Below are positions 27,677 to 36,203 of a DNA stretch of 64,000 nt, in pieces. Numbering within the stretch: the stretch's first letter is position 1; each line of letters opens with the position of its first letter. Both the position numbers and the translations under genes were made by a program. The DNA comes from Paracoccaceae bacterium. Lineage in GTDB: Bacteria > Pseudomonadota > Alphaproteobacteria > Rhodobacterales > Rhodobacteraceae. The notes beneath the pieces are model-generated. The model made no database searches, had not been told where the DNA came from, and saw nothing but the letters and a program-made list of their open reading frames with translations. The stretch covers positions 48,171 to 112,170 of the forward strand of contig JAHDEX010000002.1 of NCBI GenBank assembly GCA_020628545.1. Reading direction: 5' to 3'.

Positions 27677-28000
27677 TTTGGTACTCTCTACACACTTACT
27701 GAGAGTAATATTTGCTTAGTTTTTAGGCGAATATATGTCGATTTGCGAAAAGTGCTGGCAGAATGAAAATTTTTGCGCGCGTTAATTTTTACGTGCTTTT
27801 TTTAATATATTCTTGCGCATTCAATTTCAAAAACAATGCCTTGCGGGCTGTTGCTGATGTCCACTTTTTTGGTCTTGTCCGTAGCGTGGCAGAGTCAGGT
27901 TTCAGACACTCTGCACGCAAGGGTTGACCCATGGTCATACCCCAGTTGAAGCAGAACACAATTATGACACGATCCGCTGCGGTTGAGTCGCCTCTAACGC
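27677..28000 (-). promoter_or_regulatory. AT-rich leader/promoter region of amt
   Basis: 324-bp gap between amt and pccR (both minus). It is strongly AT-rich around 27710-27830. A 7-bp inverted repeat TACTCTC (27682-27688) / GAGAGTA (27701-27707) overlaps the amt Shine-Dalgarno region and could fold over it. A second hairpin, GCAGAGT/ACTCTGC at 27889-27914, lies nearer the pccR end. I searched for a sigma-54 type -24/-12 element and found no convincing one. No gene seen. Confidence 0.5.
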
Positions 28001-29401
28001 TCAGTCAACCGAATAGGGCACCATGCCCCGGCGATCAGGATCAACCCGAAGCTGCCGTTCGAGCGGTGGCACCGCACGTTGATGGCAGTCCTTGCGTTCG
28101 CAAATCCGACAGGAAATGCCGATGGGCTCATAGGCCTGTGCCGCACCCGTTGTCATATGATCCGCGTAGATCAGGGCGTCAGCGTGCTTGACCTCGCAAC
28201 CCAGCCCGATGGCGTAGCGCCGGGTTGGGGCGTTGTAAGATCCGCCCGGTTTGGACACGTCGCGAGCGAGACAAAAGTAACGTACGCCGTCAGGGGTTTC
28301 TGCAAGCTGGCGCAGGAACTGACCGGGGGTCTCAAACGCGCGGTGGACGTTCCAAAGCGGACAGGCACCGCCGTAGCGCGCGAACTGTAGCGTCGTGGCC
28401 GAGTGGCGTTTGGTGATCGTGCCCGCTTGATCTACGCGGACAAAAAAGAACGGAACGCCCTTCGCCCCGGGCCGCTGCAGCGTCGATAGACGATGGGCCA
28501 CCTGTTCAAGCGATGCACCGAAGCGTGTGGCGAGGATTTCAAGGTCGTGGCGTTCGGCCTGGGCTGCGTCAAGAAAGGCGGTGTAGGGCATCAATGCCGC
28601 CCCGGCGAAATAGTTCGCTAGCCCAACCTGCGCGATGGCGCGGGCCGCTTCGGATTGGAACCGTGCGAGATCAAGCGTTGCATCGAGCAAATCCCCGCGG
28701 GTTAAGAGCGCCAGTTGCAAGAGCAGCTGAAAGGTCTGCGTCGCTCGGTCGCTGTATTGGGACAGCGTGAGCGTTTTTGTGACCGGGTCATAGCTTCGAA
28801 TTTCGGAAGTAGCAGCTGTGCGCAGCGTGACACCCAGCGCGGCGAGCGCCCGGTGTGCGCCGTCGGCCAGTGGCGTATCGGCGGGCAGGCTGCGGGCGAA
28901 CTGCTCTGCGGCGCGGTCAATCGGATCAATATAGTTGTCGCAGTAATGAAAGAAGTCGCGCACCTCTTCCCACGGGCTAGGTGTCGGGCGCGCGTCTTCG
29001 CGGCCCAATGCTTCGTCCAGTGAGGCAAGGCGTTCGTGCGTCTGCCGGTAGCCCGCATGCAGATCAAGAAACGCGCGGACAAGGGCCGGTGCGTTTGCAG
29101 CCGCCAGCCGCAGGTCAGCAAGCTGCGGTGTCGGGCCGGTGAAGACCGGATCCGCAAGCGCTTCGCGCATATCGCTGACAAGACGGGCTTCATCCCCGGC
29201 CTGCAGTTCTGTTACGTCGAACCCAAATTCCTGCGCCAGCCCCAGAACAACCGCCGTACTGACAGGGCGGTTATTGTTTTCCATCTGGTTCAGGTAGGGC
29301 AGTGACACACCCAAGCGGTCGGCAAACGCCTTTTGCGTCAGCGCCACCCGTGCCCGCAATTCCCGCAGCTTCGCCCCGGCGTAAAGTTTCTGGGTCGCCA
29401 T
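28001..29401 (-). CDS. pccR: Short-chain fatty acyl-CoA regulator (ScfR/PccR family)
   Basis: 466 residues, ATG at 29401. An XRE helix-turn-helix at about 8-62 (LRARVALTQKAFADRLGVSLPYLNQMENN) is followed by an IrrE/ImmA-like middle region without the zinc-protease HExxH motif and a C-terminal domain with conserved cysteines (YFCLARD, GLGCEVKHADAL, SCRICERKDCHQRA). This is the architecture of PccR of Rhodobacter sphaeroides, which senses propionyl-CoA status and controls pccB, and of RamB/PrpR-like relatives. pccB lies 1.5 kb away, and TTTGCA-type repeats occur before pccB and before pccR itself. Confidence 0.88.
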   Translation of the reverse strand: MATQKLYAGAKLRELRARVALTQKAFADRLGVSLPYLNQMENNNRPVSTAVVLGLAQEFGFDVTELQAGDEARLVSDMREALADPVFTGPTPQLADLRLAAANAPALVRAFLDLHAGYRQTHERLASLDEALGREDARPTPSPWEEVRDFFHYCDNYIDPIDRAAEQFARSLPADTPLADGAHRALAALGVTLRTAATSEIRSYDPVTKTLTLSQYSDRATQTFQLLLQLALLTRGDLLDATLDLARFQSEAARAIAQVGLANYFAGAALMPYTAFLDAAQAERHDLEILATRFGASLEQVAHRLSTLQRPGAKGVPFFFVRVDQAGTITKRHSATTLQFARYGGACPLWNVHRAFETPGQFLRQLAETPDGVRYFCLARDVSKPGGSYNAPTRRYAIGLGCEVKHADALIYADHMTTGAAQAYEPIGISCRICERKDCHQRAVPPLERQLRVDPDRRGMVPYSVD

Positions 29402-29409
29402 GGTCGACA

Positions 29410-29451
29410 CCTTTGCAAGTTAGCAATGGCGCTTGCTAACCCCTGCAAAGG
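29410..29451. promoter_or_regulatory. Nested palindrome directly upstream of pccR (probable autoregulatory site)
   Basis: Outer arms CCTTTGCA (29410-29417) and TGCAAAGG (29444-29451) enclose inner arms GTTAGCAA (29419-29426) and TTGCTAAC (29433-29440). The outer arms contain the TTTGCA half-site seen before pccB. It occupies the whole gap between the exporter stop (29459) and the pccR start. Confidence 0.7.
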
Positions 29452-29458
29452 CGAGGGA

Positions 29459-30673
29459 TCAAGCTGTGATCTGTTTTTCGCGCCAGATGACGAAGAAGAT
29501 GCAAAGCGCCGCAAGCACCGAAACGATGGCCATCAACCACTGCAGGGGAATGGTGCCGCTTTCAATCGTCAGCAAACTGCCCGCATATTGCGACAGTGCC
29601 GCGCCCCCGCCGACCATGATCGCGCTTCCAAGGCCACTTGCTGTGCCCGCAAGCCGAGGACGCACTGACAAAAGCCCCGCGGTTGCATTGGGAAGCGTCA
29701 TGCCATTGCCCACGCCCATCAGGCTACACAGCCCAAAGAAAGCAAGCGGGTGGTTCAGCCCGCCCAGCGTCAGGCCGAGGGAGAGCACCATGCCAAGCAC
29801 CGTGACCATCGTCCCTGCCGCCGCCATAGCGTTGATGCCGAATTGAACCGAGTAGCGACCGGACAGGTAGTTGCCCAAGGCATATCCAATGGCAGGAGCG
29901 CCCAGGCTGATGCCGCTCCAGACCGGTGTGAGATTGAAGACCTCGCCCGCAACGAAAGAGGCGCCCCCTAGAAGCGCAAAAAACGCGCCTGACGCGAAGG
30001 CCATGCACATCGAGTACCCCCAGAAGCGGGGCGACATGAAAAGTGCGGGCCAATTCGCCACCTGCTCGCGAAATCCAAGGCCGCCGTCTTGCACGGTCTC
30101 ACCCAGATCAAAATAGCAAAGCGCCAAGACAGCGAGACCAGCAAGCGTCAGGAATACAAAGGTCGCGTGCCAGTCAAAAAGCTGTTGAAGCGCGCCGCCG
30201 ATCATCGGGCCCACCATCGGCACAAGCGCCATCCCCATCGTCACATAGCCAATCATTGAGGCGGCCTGATCCTGTGGGACCATATCGCGCACGATGGTGC
30301 GGCTGACGACCAAAGATGTCGCAACGGCGGCTTGTAGCATCCGAAAGGCGAGAAAGACTTCGACTGTCTGGGCAAATAGCGCGCCAATCGTAGCGAGGGT
30401 AAAAACTCCCAAAGAGATCAGGACAACAGGGCGGCGTCCGACCTTGTCGGAGATCGGACCGATGAAGATCTGCAGAACGGCAGTCACTGCCAGATAGCCC
30501 GATAGTGCGATCTGCATCACTGCATAGGATGTGTCAAAATACTCGGTCATCACGTTCAGCGATGGCAGAAAGATCGACATATTCAGCGCGCCAATCCCGG
30601 CGAGCAGGATCAAGGTCGCAATGTGGGGCGGGGTAGTGCGGTCAAACAAGCGCACAACTGGTGATGTTGCCAT
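29459..30673 (-). CDS. Bcr/CflA family MFS multidrug efflux transporter
   Basis: 404 residues with twelve hydrophobic helices. The antiporter-type motif RxxxGRRPVVL occurs after helix 2 ([18 protein letters not shown]) and the family opening [17 protein letters not shown] follows helix 1. Proton-driven drug/metabolite efflux of the inner membrane. It lies between pccR and pccB, divergent from pccB, and shares the 188-bp promoter region with its TTTGCA repeats, so PccR may also affect it. Confidence 0.87.
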   Translation of the reverse strand: MATSPVVRLFDRTTPPHIATLILLAGIGALNMSIFLPSLNVMTEYFDTSYAVMQIALSGYLAVTAVLQIFIGPISDKVGRRPVVLISLGVFTLATIGALFAQTVEVFLAFRMLQAAVATSLVVSRTIVRDMVPQDQAASMIGYVTMGMALVPMVGPMIGGALQQLFDWHATFVFLTLAGLAVLALCYFDLGETVQDGGLGFREQVANWPALFMSPRFWGYSMCMAFASGAFFALLGGASFVAGEVFNLTPVWSGISLGAPAIGYALGNYLSGRYSVQFGINAMAAAGTMVTVLGMVLSLGLTLGGLNHPLAFFGLCSLMGVGNGMTLPNATAGLLSVRPRLAGTASGLGSAIMVGGGAALSQYAGSLLTIESGTIPLQWLMAIVSVLAALCIFFVIWREKQITA

Positions 30674-30738
30674 CCCCGACAGCTACGCCTGTCGCGCGGG
30701 CGTGTCTATGGGAAGTACGGGCAAATCCACTGTGCGCG

Positions 30739-30800
30739 TTTGCACCAAAATTTGCAGGTTTGCAATTTCGGCATGCAGGCATCGCGATTATTTGCAAATA
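30739..30800. promoter_or_regulatory. Cluster of TTTGCA/TTTGCAAA sites, probable PccR operator of pccB
   Basis: TTTGCA occurs at 30739-30744, 30751-30756 and 30759-30764, followed by the perfect 12-bp palindrome TATTTGCAAATA at 30789-30800. The cluster sits 60-125 bp before the pccB start, in the promoter shared with the divergent exporter. TTTGCAAA-type boxes are the known recognition element of RamB/PccR-like regulators. Confidence 0.72.
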
Positions 30801-30861
30801 TTTTCTTCAGCCTCCGCGCCGATATCGTTATGCAAGGGCAGCATTATTTGGGGAGGACATC

Positions 30862-32391
30862 ATGGATATCCTGCAAGAGCTTCAGTCGCGGCGTGAGATG
30901 GCACGGCTGGGGGGCGGCGAAAAACGCATCGCGGCCCAGCACAGCAAAGGCAAACTGACCGCCCGCGAACGGATTGAGCTCTTGTTGGATGAGGGCTCTT
31001 TCGAAGAGTTTGACATGTTTGTCACCCATCGCTGCGTCGACTTTGGCATGGAGGCGCAAAAGCCGGCCGGCGACGGCGTCGTGACCGGATGGGGCACGAT
31101 CAACGGCCGGATGGTCTACGTCTTCTCGCAGGATTTCACCGTCTTTGGCGGGTCACTGTCGGAAACTCACGCACAGAAGATTTGCAAGATCATGGATATG
31201 GCCGTGCAGAACGGCGCACCGGTGATTGGTCTCAACGATTCAGGTGGAGCACGAATTCAGGAAGGTGTCGCCTCACTTGCAGGCTACGCGGATGTCTTTC
31301 AACGCAACATCATGGCGTCGGGCGTGGTCCCGCAGATCAGCGTGATCATGGGCCCTTGTGCGGGGGGTGCAGTTTATTCGCCTGCGATGACTGACTTCAT
31401 CTTCATGGTCAAAGATACCTCTTACATGTTTGTCACCGGGCCAGACGTGGTGAAGACCGTCACAAACGAAGTCGTCACGGCGGAAGAGCTGGGCGGTGCG
31501 TCGACACATACCAAGAAATCCTCCGTCGCAGATGGCGCGTTTGAAAACGACGTTGAGGCGCTGATTGAAGTCCGCCGCCTTGTCGACTTCCTGCCGCTCA
31601 ACAACCGCGAAAAGCCCCCGGTGCGTCCGTTCTTTGACGACGTGAACCGGTTGGAGGATAGCCTCGATACGCTGATCCCCGACAACGCCAACACGCCCTA
31701 CGACATGAAAGAGCTGATCACCAAACTGGGCGACGAAGGCGATTTCTTCGAGATCCAGGAGGATTTCGCCAAGAACATCCTCACGGGCTTTATCCGGCTG
31801 GAAGGGCAGACTGTCGGCGTGGTCGCAAACCAGCCCATGGTGCTGGCTGGGTGCCTCGACATCGACAGCTCGCGCAAGGCCGCGCGGTTTGTGCGGTTCT
31901 GCGACGCCTTTGAAATTCCAATCCTGACGCTCGTCGATGTGCCCGGCTTTCTGCCCGGCACCGGACAGGAATACGGCGGGGTGATCAAACATGGTGCAAA
32001 ACTTCTTTATGCCTACGGAGAAGCGACGGTGCCAAAGGTGACGGTGATTACCCGCAAAGCCTACGGCGGGGCCTATGACGTGATGGCGTCAAAGCATCTG
32101 CGCGGCGACTTCAACTACGCCTGGCCGACAGCAGAGATCGCGGTGATGGGCGCAAAGGGCGCGACAGAGATCATCCATCGCGCCGACCTTGGCGACGCAG
32201 ACAAGATCGCAGCGCACACGCAAGACTATGAAGACCGCTTTGCAAATCCTTTTGTGGCGGCAGAGCGCGGCTTCATTGACGAGGTGATCATGCCGCATTC
32301 CACCCGCAAGCGCGTGTGCCGGGCTTTTGCGTCGCTGCGCGGCAAGCAGCTTCAGAATCCCTGGAAGAAGCACGATAACATCCCGCTGTAA
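30862..32391 (+). CDS. pccB: Propionyl-CoA carboxylase beta subunit (carboxyltransferase)
   Basis: 509 residues from the ATG at 30862 behind GGGGAGG (start [18 protein letters not shown]). Carboxyltransferase fold with [19 protein letters not shown], the oxyanion-hole segments [18 protein letters not shown] and [14 protein letters not shown], and [27 protein letters not shown] near the end; length and [11 protein letters not shown] fit PccB. With PccA it makes (S)-methylmalonyl-CoA from propionyl-CoA in the cytoplasm. Preceded by PccR-type sites. Confidence 0.95.
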   Translation: MDILQELQSRREMARLGGGEKRIAAQHSKGKLTARERIELLLDEGSFEEFDMFVTHRCVDFGMEAQKPAGDGVVTGWGTINGRMVYVFSQDFTVFGGSLSETHAQKICKIMDMAVQNGAPVIGLNDSGGARIQEGVASLAGYADVFQRNIMASGVVPQISVIMGPCAGGAVYSPAMTDFIFMVKDTSYMFVTGPDVVKTVTNEVVTAEELGGASTHTKKSSVADGAFENDVEALIEVRRLVDFLPLNNREKPPVRPFFDDVNRLEDSLDTLIPDNANTPYDMKELITKLGDEGDFFEIQEDFAKNILTGFIRLEGQTVGVVANQPMVLAGCLDIDSSRKAARFVRFCDAFEIPILTLVDVPGFLPGTGQEYGGVIKHGAKLLYAYGEATVPKVTVITRKAYGGAYDVMASKHLRGDFNYAWPTAEIAVMGAKGATEIIHRADLGDADKIAAHTQDYEDRFANPFVAAERGFIDEVIMPHSTRKRVCRAFASLRGKQLQNPWKKHDNIPL

Positions 32392-32450
32392 GGGGCGCTG
32401 CCCCTCGCCCCTGCGGGGCTCACCCCGAGGTATTTTTGTCCAAAAGAAGG
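32392..32450 (-). repeat. Dispersed intergenic repeat, copy 2 (inverted relative to 15644-15700)
   Basis: Read on the minus strand this begins CTTCTTTTGGACAAAAATAC, continues CTCGGGG and ends in GGGGCAGCGCCCC, matching copy 1 closely except for the middle. It starts at the base after the pccB stop codon and ends just before the next gene's ribosome-binding site. Confidence 0.8.
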
Positions 32451-32460
32451 AGGAGCGTTG

Positions 32461-32838
32461 GTGTTTCGATCTGCCCTAGTAGCCATTTTGCTAACCACGC
32501 CCTCGTGGGCGCAGGACATCGCTGTACCTTCCGGCCATGATGTTTCGGTCATCGATGTCATCCTTGAGGAACCCACGCAAACGGCGCGGTTTCGTTTCCT
32601 GATGCCTGCAATCGGAGCGACCGACCCGGTCGCTTACGCGGACGTTCTGTCCGACTTTGAGTACCTCTGCAACGCCATGGCGATTCCCGGTTTGGCGGCA
32701 CACGATTGGGCCGCGAAGGACATTGTGATCTCTCTGGCGAGCGAGACCCTGCCGTTCGGGACTGTCACAGACACGGTGACCCAGTACTTCCAACCCTTCC
32801 GTGTCGAAAATGATACCTGCATCTGGGAGGACTTTTGA
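32461..32838 (+). CDS. DUF6497-like exported protein
   Basis: 125 residues from a GTG at 32461, seven bases after AAGGAGG. Signal peptide 1 to about 17 (cleavage after PSWA). The mature part (VPSGHDVSVIDVILEE, RFRFLMPAI, EYLCNAMAIPG, ENDTCIWEDF) has a cysteine pair that could form a disulfide and matches what I recall of DUF6497 of Rhodobacteraceae. Function unknown. It is the first of four small genes between pccB and pccA. Confidence 0.75.
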   Translation: MFRSALVAILLTTPSWAQDIAVPSGHDVSVIDVILEEPTQTARFRFLMPAIGATDPVAYADVLSDFEYLCNAMAIPGLAAHDWAAKDIVISLASETLPFGTVTDTVTQYFQPFRVENDTCIWEDF

Positions 32839-33043
32839 CAATGTCACGAGATGTTGGGGTGAGCCCCACTTTTTGTCCGAGGCCTGTCGCACCTGCGCCA
32901 CAGCGACTTGAATCCGTATTGTGCTGCTATGCAGAACCGATCCGTCTGGATAGGGTAATGCTACACGCGGCGCAGACCGCGGAGGCAAAAACAAGCTGCA
33001 TGTGGGATCAACCCGCAGCGCTGAGCAAGAGCAGGTATGACAC

Positions 33044-33172
33044 ATGTCACTCGGAACCAAGACCTTCCTGGTCGCGGCTGTTATGGCGCTTGTCGCCATT
33101 AGCGGCAGCCTCGGGGCAGGTGACGCACGCGCAGCCGTGCCAGAGATCACGTCGGGCCACATCGCCCACTGA
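33044..33172 (+). CDS. Predicted 42-residue exported peptide
   Basis: ATG at 33044 to TGA at 33172. The peptide is a classical signal sequence (MSLGTKTFLVAAVMALVAIS, then a likely cleavage site after ARA near residue 30) followed by only about a dozen mature residues ending TSGHIAH. A GCAGG lies 10 bases upstream. Hydrophobic core, cleavage motif and clean stop favour a real gene, but it is too short to be certain. The 205 bases upstream (32839-33043) hold no gene I can support and should contain its promoter. Confidence 0.45.
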   Translation: MSLGTKTFLVAAVMALVAISGSLGAGDARAAVPEITSGHIAH

Positions 33173-33202
33173 ACGCACGCTCCTGAAAAGGGGGAAGGCG
33201 TG

Positions 33203-33553
33203 ATGGAAAAGCATCGCGGCTTCCCCGGCCGTCTTCCTGGCACCGATTTTCAATTCACGATCCGTCGGGGCAGCAAGGATGGCGTTGCCACCGCAATCTC
33301 GGAACGTGTGCGCTATCCTGACCGCAAACCGGCAGATCGCCGCGCGGATGCAGGCTTCATGCTGGCGCTTTGGAACCAGTTCGGCGATGCGCCCTTTGTG
33401 CGCGGTAACCTCGACGCAGGGCGGCTGAGTTGGCTCTTCGGGCGCGAGGTGATTCCCGCAGAAGACCCATTTGATCCAACCAGTTACGACTCACTTTTGC
33501 GGATTGATGTGGACCGCGCGCAGATCAGTTTTCCGGAGGTTTTCGGGAAATGA
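33203..33553 (+). CDS. Hypothetical cytoplasmic protein between pccB and pccA
   Basis: 116 residues from the ATG at 33203 (GGGGGAAGG upstream). No signal peptide or membrane segment. It begins with a basic part (MEKHRGFPGRLPGTDFQFTIRR) and ends with an acidic one (AEDPFDPTSYDSLLRIDVD). No family recognised. It lies within the propionate cluster on the same strand; a role there is only inferred from position. Confidence 0.65.
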   Translation: MEKHRGFPGRLPGTDFQFTIRRGSKDGVATAISERVRYPDRKPADRRADAGFMLALWNQFGDAPFVRGNLDAGRLSWLFGREVIPAEDPFDPTSYDSLLRIDVDRAQISFPEVFGK

Positions 33554-33878
33554 GCGCGAATTCTTATCAAAATGCCGTGCGGATCGGCAAGAAATGGCTC
33601 AAACAGACGTCAAAATGTGCGTTTTGTGAATTTTTCTTGGCAGAACAAAGCGGTTCTGCCACCAATCGTGCACATTCTACGCGGTTTCGCCGCACGTCAG
33701 CCTACGATGCATCAATTGCGATGCCACACATGAGCCGGTTTGTTCTTTCACAAGAACAACCGGCTTTTGTTCGTTCAGTCTGGGCGGGAATACGCCGCTC
33801 TGTGCAAATTTGTCTTGTCGGTTGGGGGCGCACGCCCCATTTAGTGGCGTCAGTAGATCAAATGAAAGGCACATTACT
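33554..33878. other. Gene-free stretch with two hairpins
   Basis: This 325-bp gap contains a perfect 8-bp hairpin GGCAGAAC/GTTCTGCC (33639-33660) and the terminator at 33733-33768. The AT-richer stretch between 33790 and 33878 should hold the promoter of the lipoprotein gene. One long frame crosses the gap but also runs through both the lipoprotein gene and the pccA leader, so I do not call it. Confidence 0.5.
33733..33768 (+). terminator. Rho-independent terminator
   Basis: AGCCGGTTTGTTCTT pairs with AAGAACAACCGGCT (one bulged base, TCAC loop) and is followed by TTTTG. It is placed to end transcription from the small genes downstream of pccB. Confidence 0.7.
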
Positions 33879-34088
33879 ATGGTCAAAAAGACATGGATCG
33901 TCGCAGCAATCGCTTCCTTCACCCTCGCGGGCTGCCTGGAATCTGACCTTGAGCGCGCCGCTGTTGGTGCCGCTGCAGGCGCCGTCGCAGCTGACACGCT
34001 TGGTACGGACCAGACAGCAACTGCACTTGCTGGTGCCGCTGCTGGCCTGCTTTGCGACGACGCTGGCGTCTGCCGCCCGTCCAACTAA
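33879..34088 (+). CDS. Small lipoprotein with glycine/alanine-rich zipper
   Basis: 69 residues. A lipoprotein signal ends in LAGC (Cys19). The short mature part is alanine/glycine rich (AAVGAAAGAVAADTLG, ALAGAAAGLLC), like glycine-zipper small outer-membrane lipoproteins, and ends with a cysteine pair (LLCDDAGVC) that may form a disulfide. It has its own upstream promoter region and a strong terminator just downstream. Function unknown. Confidence 0.75.
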   Translation: MVKKTWIVAAIASFTLAGCLESDLERAAVGAAAGAVAADTLGTDQTATALAGAAAGLLCDDAGVCRPSN

Positions 34089-34126
34089 TCGCTGCGCCGC
34101 CCCAGACGGGCGGACATCACAGATCA

Positions 34127-34160
34127 AACGCCGCCGGGGTTTCGCCCCTGCGGCGTTTTT
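34127..34160 (+). terminator. Strong terminator between lipoprotein gene and pccA
   Basis: AACGCCGC pairs with GCGGCGTT and CGGGG with CCCC (one mismatch), followed by TTTTT. It lies only 20 bp before the pccA start, so pccA transcription either begins within or very near it or depends on read-through. Confidence 0.8.
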
Positions 34161-34180
34161 GCGTTCAAAGGACCCTGCCC

Positions 34181-36178
34181 ATGTTTAAGAAAATTCTCAT
34201 CGCGAACCGGGGCGAAATTGCCTGCCGTGTGATCAAGACCGCCCGCAAGATGGGGATCCAGACGGTGGCGATCTATTCCGACGCGGATCGCAATGCGCTC
34301 CACGTGAAAATGGCGGATGAGGCGGTGCATATCGGTCCCGCGCCAGCGAACCAGTCCTACATCGTCATCGACAAGGTGATGGACGCAATCAAGCAGACCG
34401 GGGCCGAAGCCGTGCATCCGGGCTATGGTTTTCTGTCCGAGAATGCAAAATTTGCAGAGGCCCTTGAGCAGGCAGGTGTTGCCTTCATCGGGCCGCCTAA
34501 GGGCGCGATTGAAAAGATGGGGGATAAGATCACCTCCAAAAAGATCGCGCAGGAGGCGGAAGTGTCCACAGTGCCCGGCTACATGGGGCTGATCGAGGAT
34601 GCGGACGAGGCTGTGAAAATCTCCTCCGAAATTGGGTATCCGGTGATGATCAAGGCCTCCGCAGGCGGGGGCGGCAAGGGGATGCGTATCGCCTGGAACG
34701 ATCAGGAGGCGCGTGAGGGCTTTCAATCGTCCAAGAACGAGGCCGCGAATTCTTTTGGTGACGACCGGATCTTCATCGAGAAATTCGTCACGCAGCCGCG
34801 CCACATCGAAATTCAGGTGCTCTGCGACCAGCATGGCAACGGGGTCTTCCTGCATGAGCGGGAATGTTCGATCCAGCGCCGCAATCAAAAGGTCATCGAG
34901 GAAGCTCCGTCACCCTTTCTTGATGCGGCGACCCGTAAGGCGATGGGAGAGCAGTCGCTCGCCTTGGCCCATGCGGTCGGCTACGCCTCGGCTGGGACCG
35001 TGGAATTCATCGTGGACGGAGAAAAGAACTTCTATTTCCTTGAGATGAATACCCGCCTGCAGGTGGAGCATCCGGTGACGGAACTGATCACCGGCGTTGA
35101 CCTTGTCGAACAGATGATCCGTGTGGCGTATGGTGAGACGCTGCAAATTGCGCAGGATGACCTGACAATCAACGGCTGGGCGATGGAAAGCCGCCTTTAC
35201 GCCGAAGACCCGTACCGCGGCTTCCTGCCCTCCATCGGGCGTCTGACGCGCTATCGTCCGCCCGCGGAGGAGGCCTCGCCCAAGCGTGCTGTCCGAAATG
35301 ACACCGGCGTCTATGAGGGCGGTGAGATCAGCATGTACTATGACCCGATGATCGCAAAGCTCTGCACGTGGGCGCCGACCCGGGATGAGGCGATTGAGGA
35401 AATGCGGATCGCGCTCGACAGTTTTGAGGTTGAAGGCATTGGCCACAACATCCCGTTTCTCAGCGCGGTCTATGACCATGAGAAATTCACGTCAGGCAAT
35501 ATGACAACGGCCTTTATTGAGGAAGAATACCCCGACGGCTTTGACGGTGTCGCTTTGCCGGACGAAGATCTGAAGCGGATCGCGGCGGCAGCGGCGGCAA
35601 TGTACCGTGTGTCCGAGATCCGCCGCTCGCGTATCTCTGGCCGGATGGACAATCACGAACGGCATGTAGGGTCGGATTGGGTCGTGCGCCTGCAGGACCA
35701 GTCTTATGAAATCGTCATCGGGGCCGACAAGGACGGCGCGACAATTGACATTAATGGCGACACCTACCGCGTCGAAAGCGATTGGACGCCGGGACAACCG
35801 CTTGCCAAGCTGACGGTGGACGGTGCGCCGCTGGTTTTGAAAGTCGGCAAACTGCCCGGCGGTTTCCGCGTGCGCTATCGCGGGGCGGATATGCCAGTGA
35901 ACGTCTACACACCGCGTCAGGCGGAACTTGCAGCACTGATGCCCGAAAAGGTCGCGGCGGATACCTCCAAGATGTTGCTCTGCCCGATGCCGGGGCTGAT
36001 CGTCTCGGTGAACGTCTCCGAGGGTGACGAGGTGCAGGAGGGTCAGGCCCTTTGCACCGTTGAAGCCATGAAGATGGAAAACATCCTGCGCGCGGAACGC
36101 AAAGGTGTTGTGAAGAAGATCAACGCGAGCGCCGGTGATAGCCTTGCCGTGGACGACGTGATCATGGAGTTCGAGTGA
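34181..36178 (+). CDS. pccA: Propionyl-CoA carboxylase alpha subunit (biotin carboxylase/BCCP)
   Basis: 665 residues from the ATG at 34181 (AAAGGA upstream). Biotin-carboxylase N-domain (MFKKILIANRGEIACRVIKT), ATP-grasp with KASAGGGGKGMRIAW, active-site EMNTRLQVEHPVTE, a PccA-type BT linker domain, and a C-terminal biotinyl domain with the modified Lys631 in EAMKMEN. It carboxylates its own biotin with bicarbonate and ATP; PccB then transfers the carboxyl to propionyl-CoA. Separated from pccB by about 1.8 kb of small genes. Confidence 0.96.
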   Translation: MFKKILIANRGEIACRVIKTARKMGIQTVAIYSDADRNALHVKMADEAVHIGPAPANQSYIVIDKVMDAIKQTGAEAVHPGYGFLSENAKFAEALEQAGVAFIGPPKGAIEKMGDKITSKKIAQEAEVSTVPGYMGLIEDADEAVKISSEIGYPVMIKASAGGGGKGMRIAWNDQEAREGFQSSKNEAANSFGDDRIFIEKFVTQPRHIEIQVLCDQHGNGVFLHERECSIQRRNQKVIEEAPSPFLDAATRKAMGEQSLALAHAVGYASAGTVEFIVDGEKNFYFLEMNTRLQVEHPVTELITGVDLVEQMIRVAYGETLQIAQDDLTINGWAMESRLYAEDPYRGFLPSIGRLTRYRPPAEEASPKRAVRNDTGVYEGGEISMYYDPMIAKLCTWAPTRDEAIEEMRIALDSFEVEGIGHNIPFLSAVYDHEKFTSGNMTTAFIEEEYPDGFDGVALPDEDLKRIAAAAAAMYRVSEIRRSRISGRMDNHERHVGSDWVVRLQDQSYEIVIGADKDGATIDINGDTYRVESDWTPGQPLAKLTVDGAPLVLKVGKLPGGFRVRYRGADMPVNVYTPRQAELAALMPEKVAADTSKMLLCPMPGLIVSVNVSEGDEVQEGQALCTVEAMKMENILRAERKGVVKKINASAGDSLAVDDVIMEFE

Positions 36179-36203
36179 TCCGGCTGACCAGCATAAGGGC
36201 GGT

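Noticed and set aside
27677..27800. Possible sigma-54 (-24/-12) promoter for amt
   Set aside because: The best match lacks the GG and GC dinucleotides at the required 10-bp spacing.
32835..33203. 122-codon plus frame after the DUF6497-like gene
   Set aside because: Composition is unprotein-like and it overlaps the better-supported 42-codon exported peptide in another frame.
33639..33660. GGCAGAAC/GTTCTGCC hairpin as a terminator
   Set aside because: No T-run follows; kept only as a hairpin within the gap description.
33550..34188. 212-codon plus frame starting in an ATGA overlap after the 116-residue protein gene
   Set aside because: It runs through a terminator, the lipoprotein gene and the pccA leader in another frame; only its first 30 residues look protein-like.
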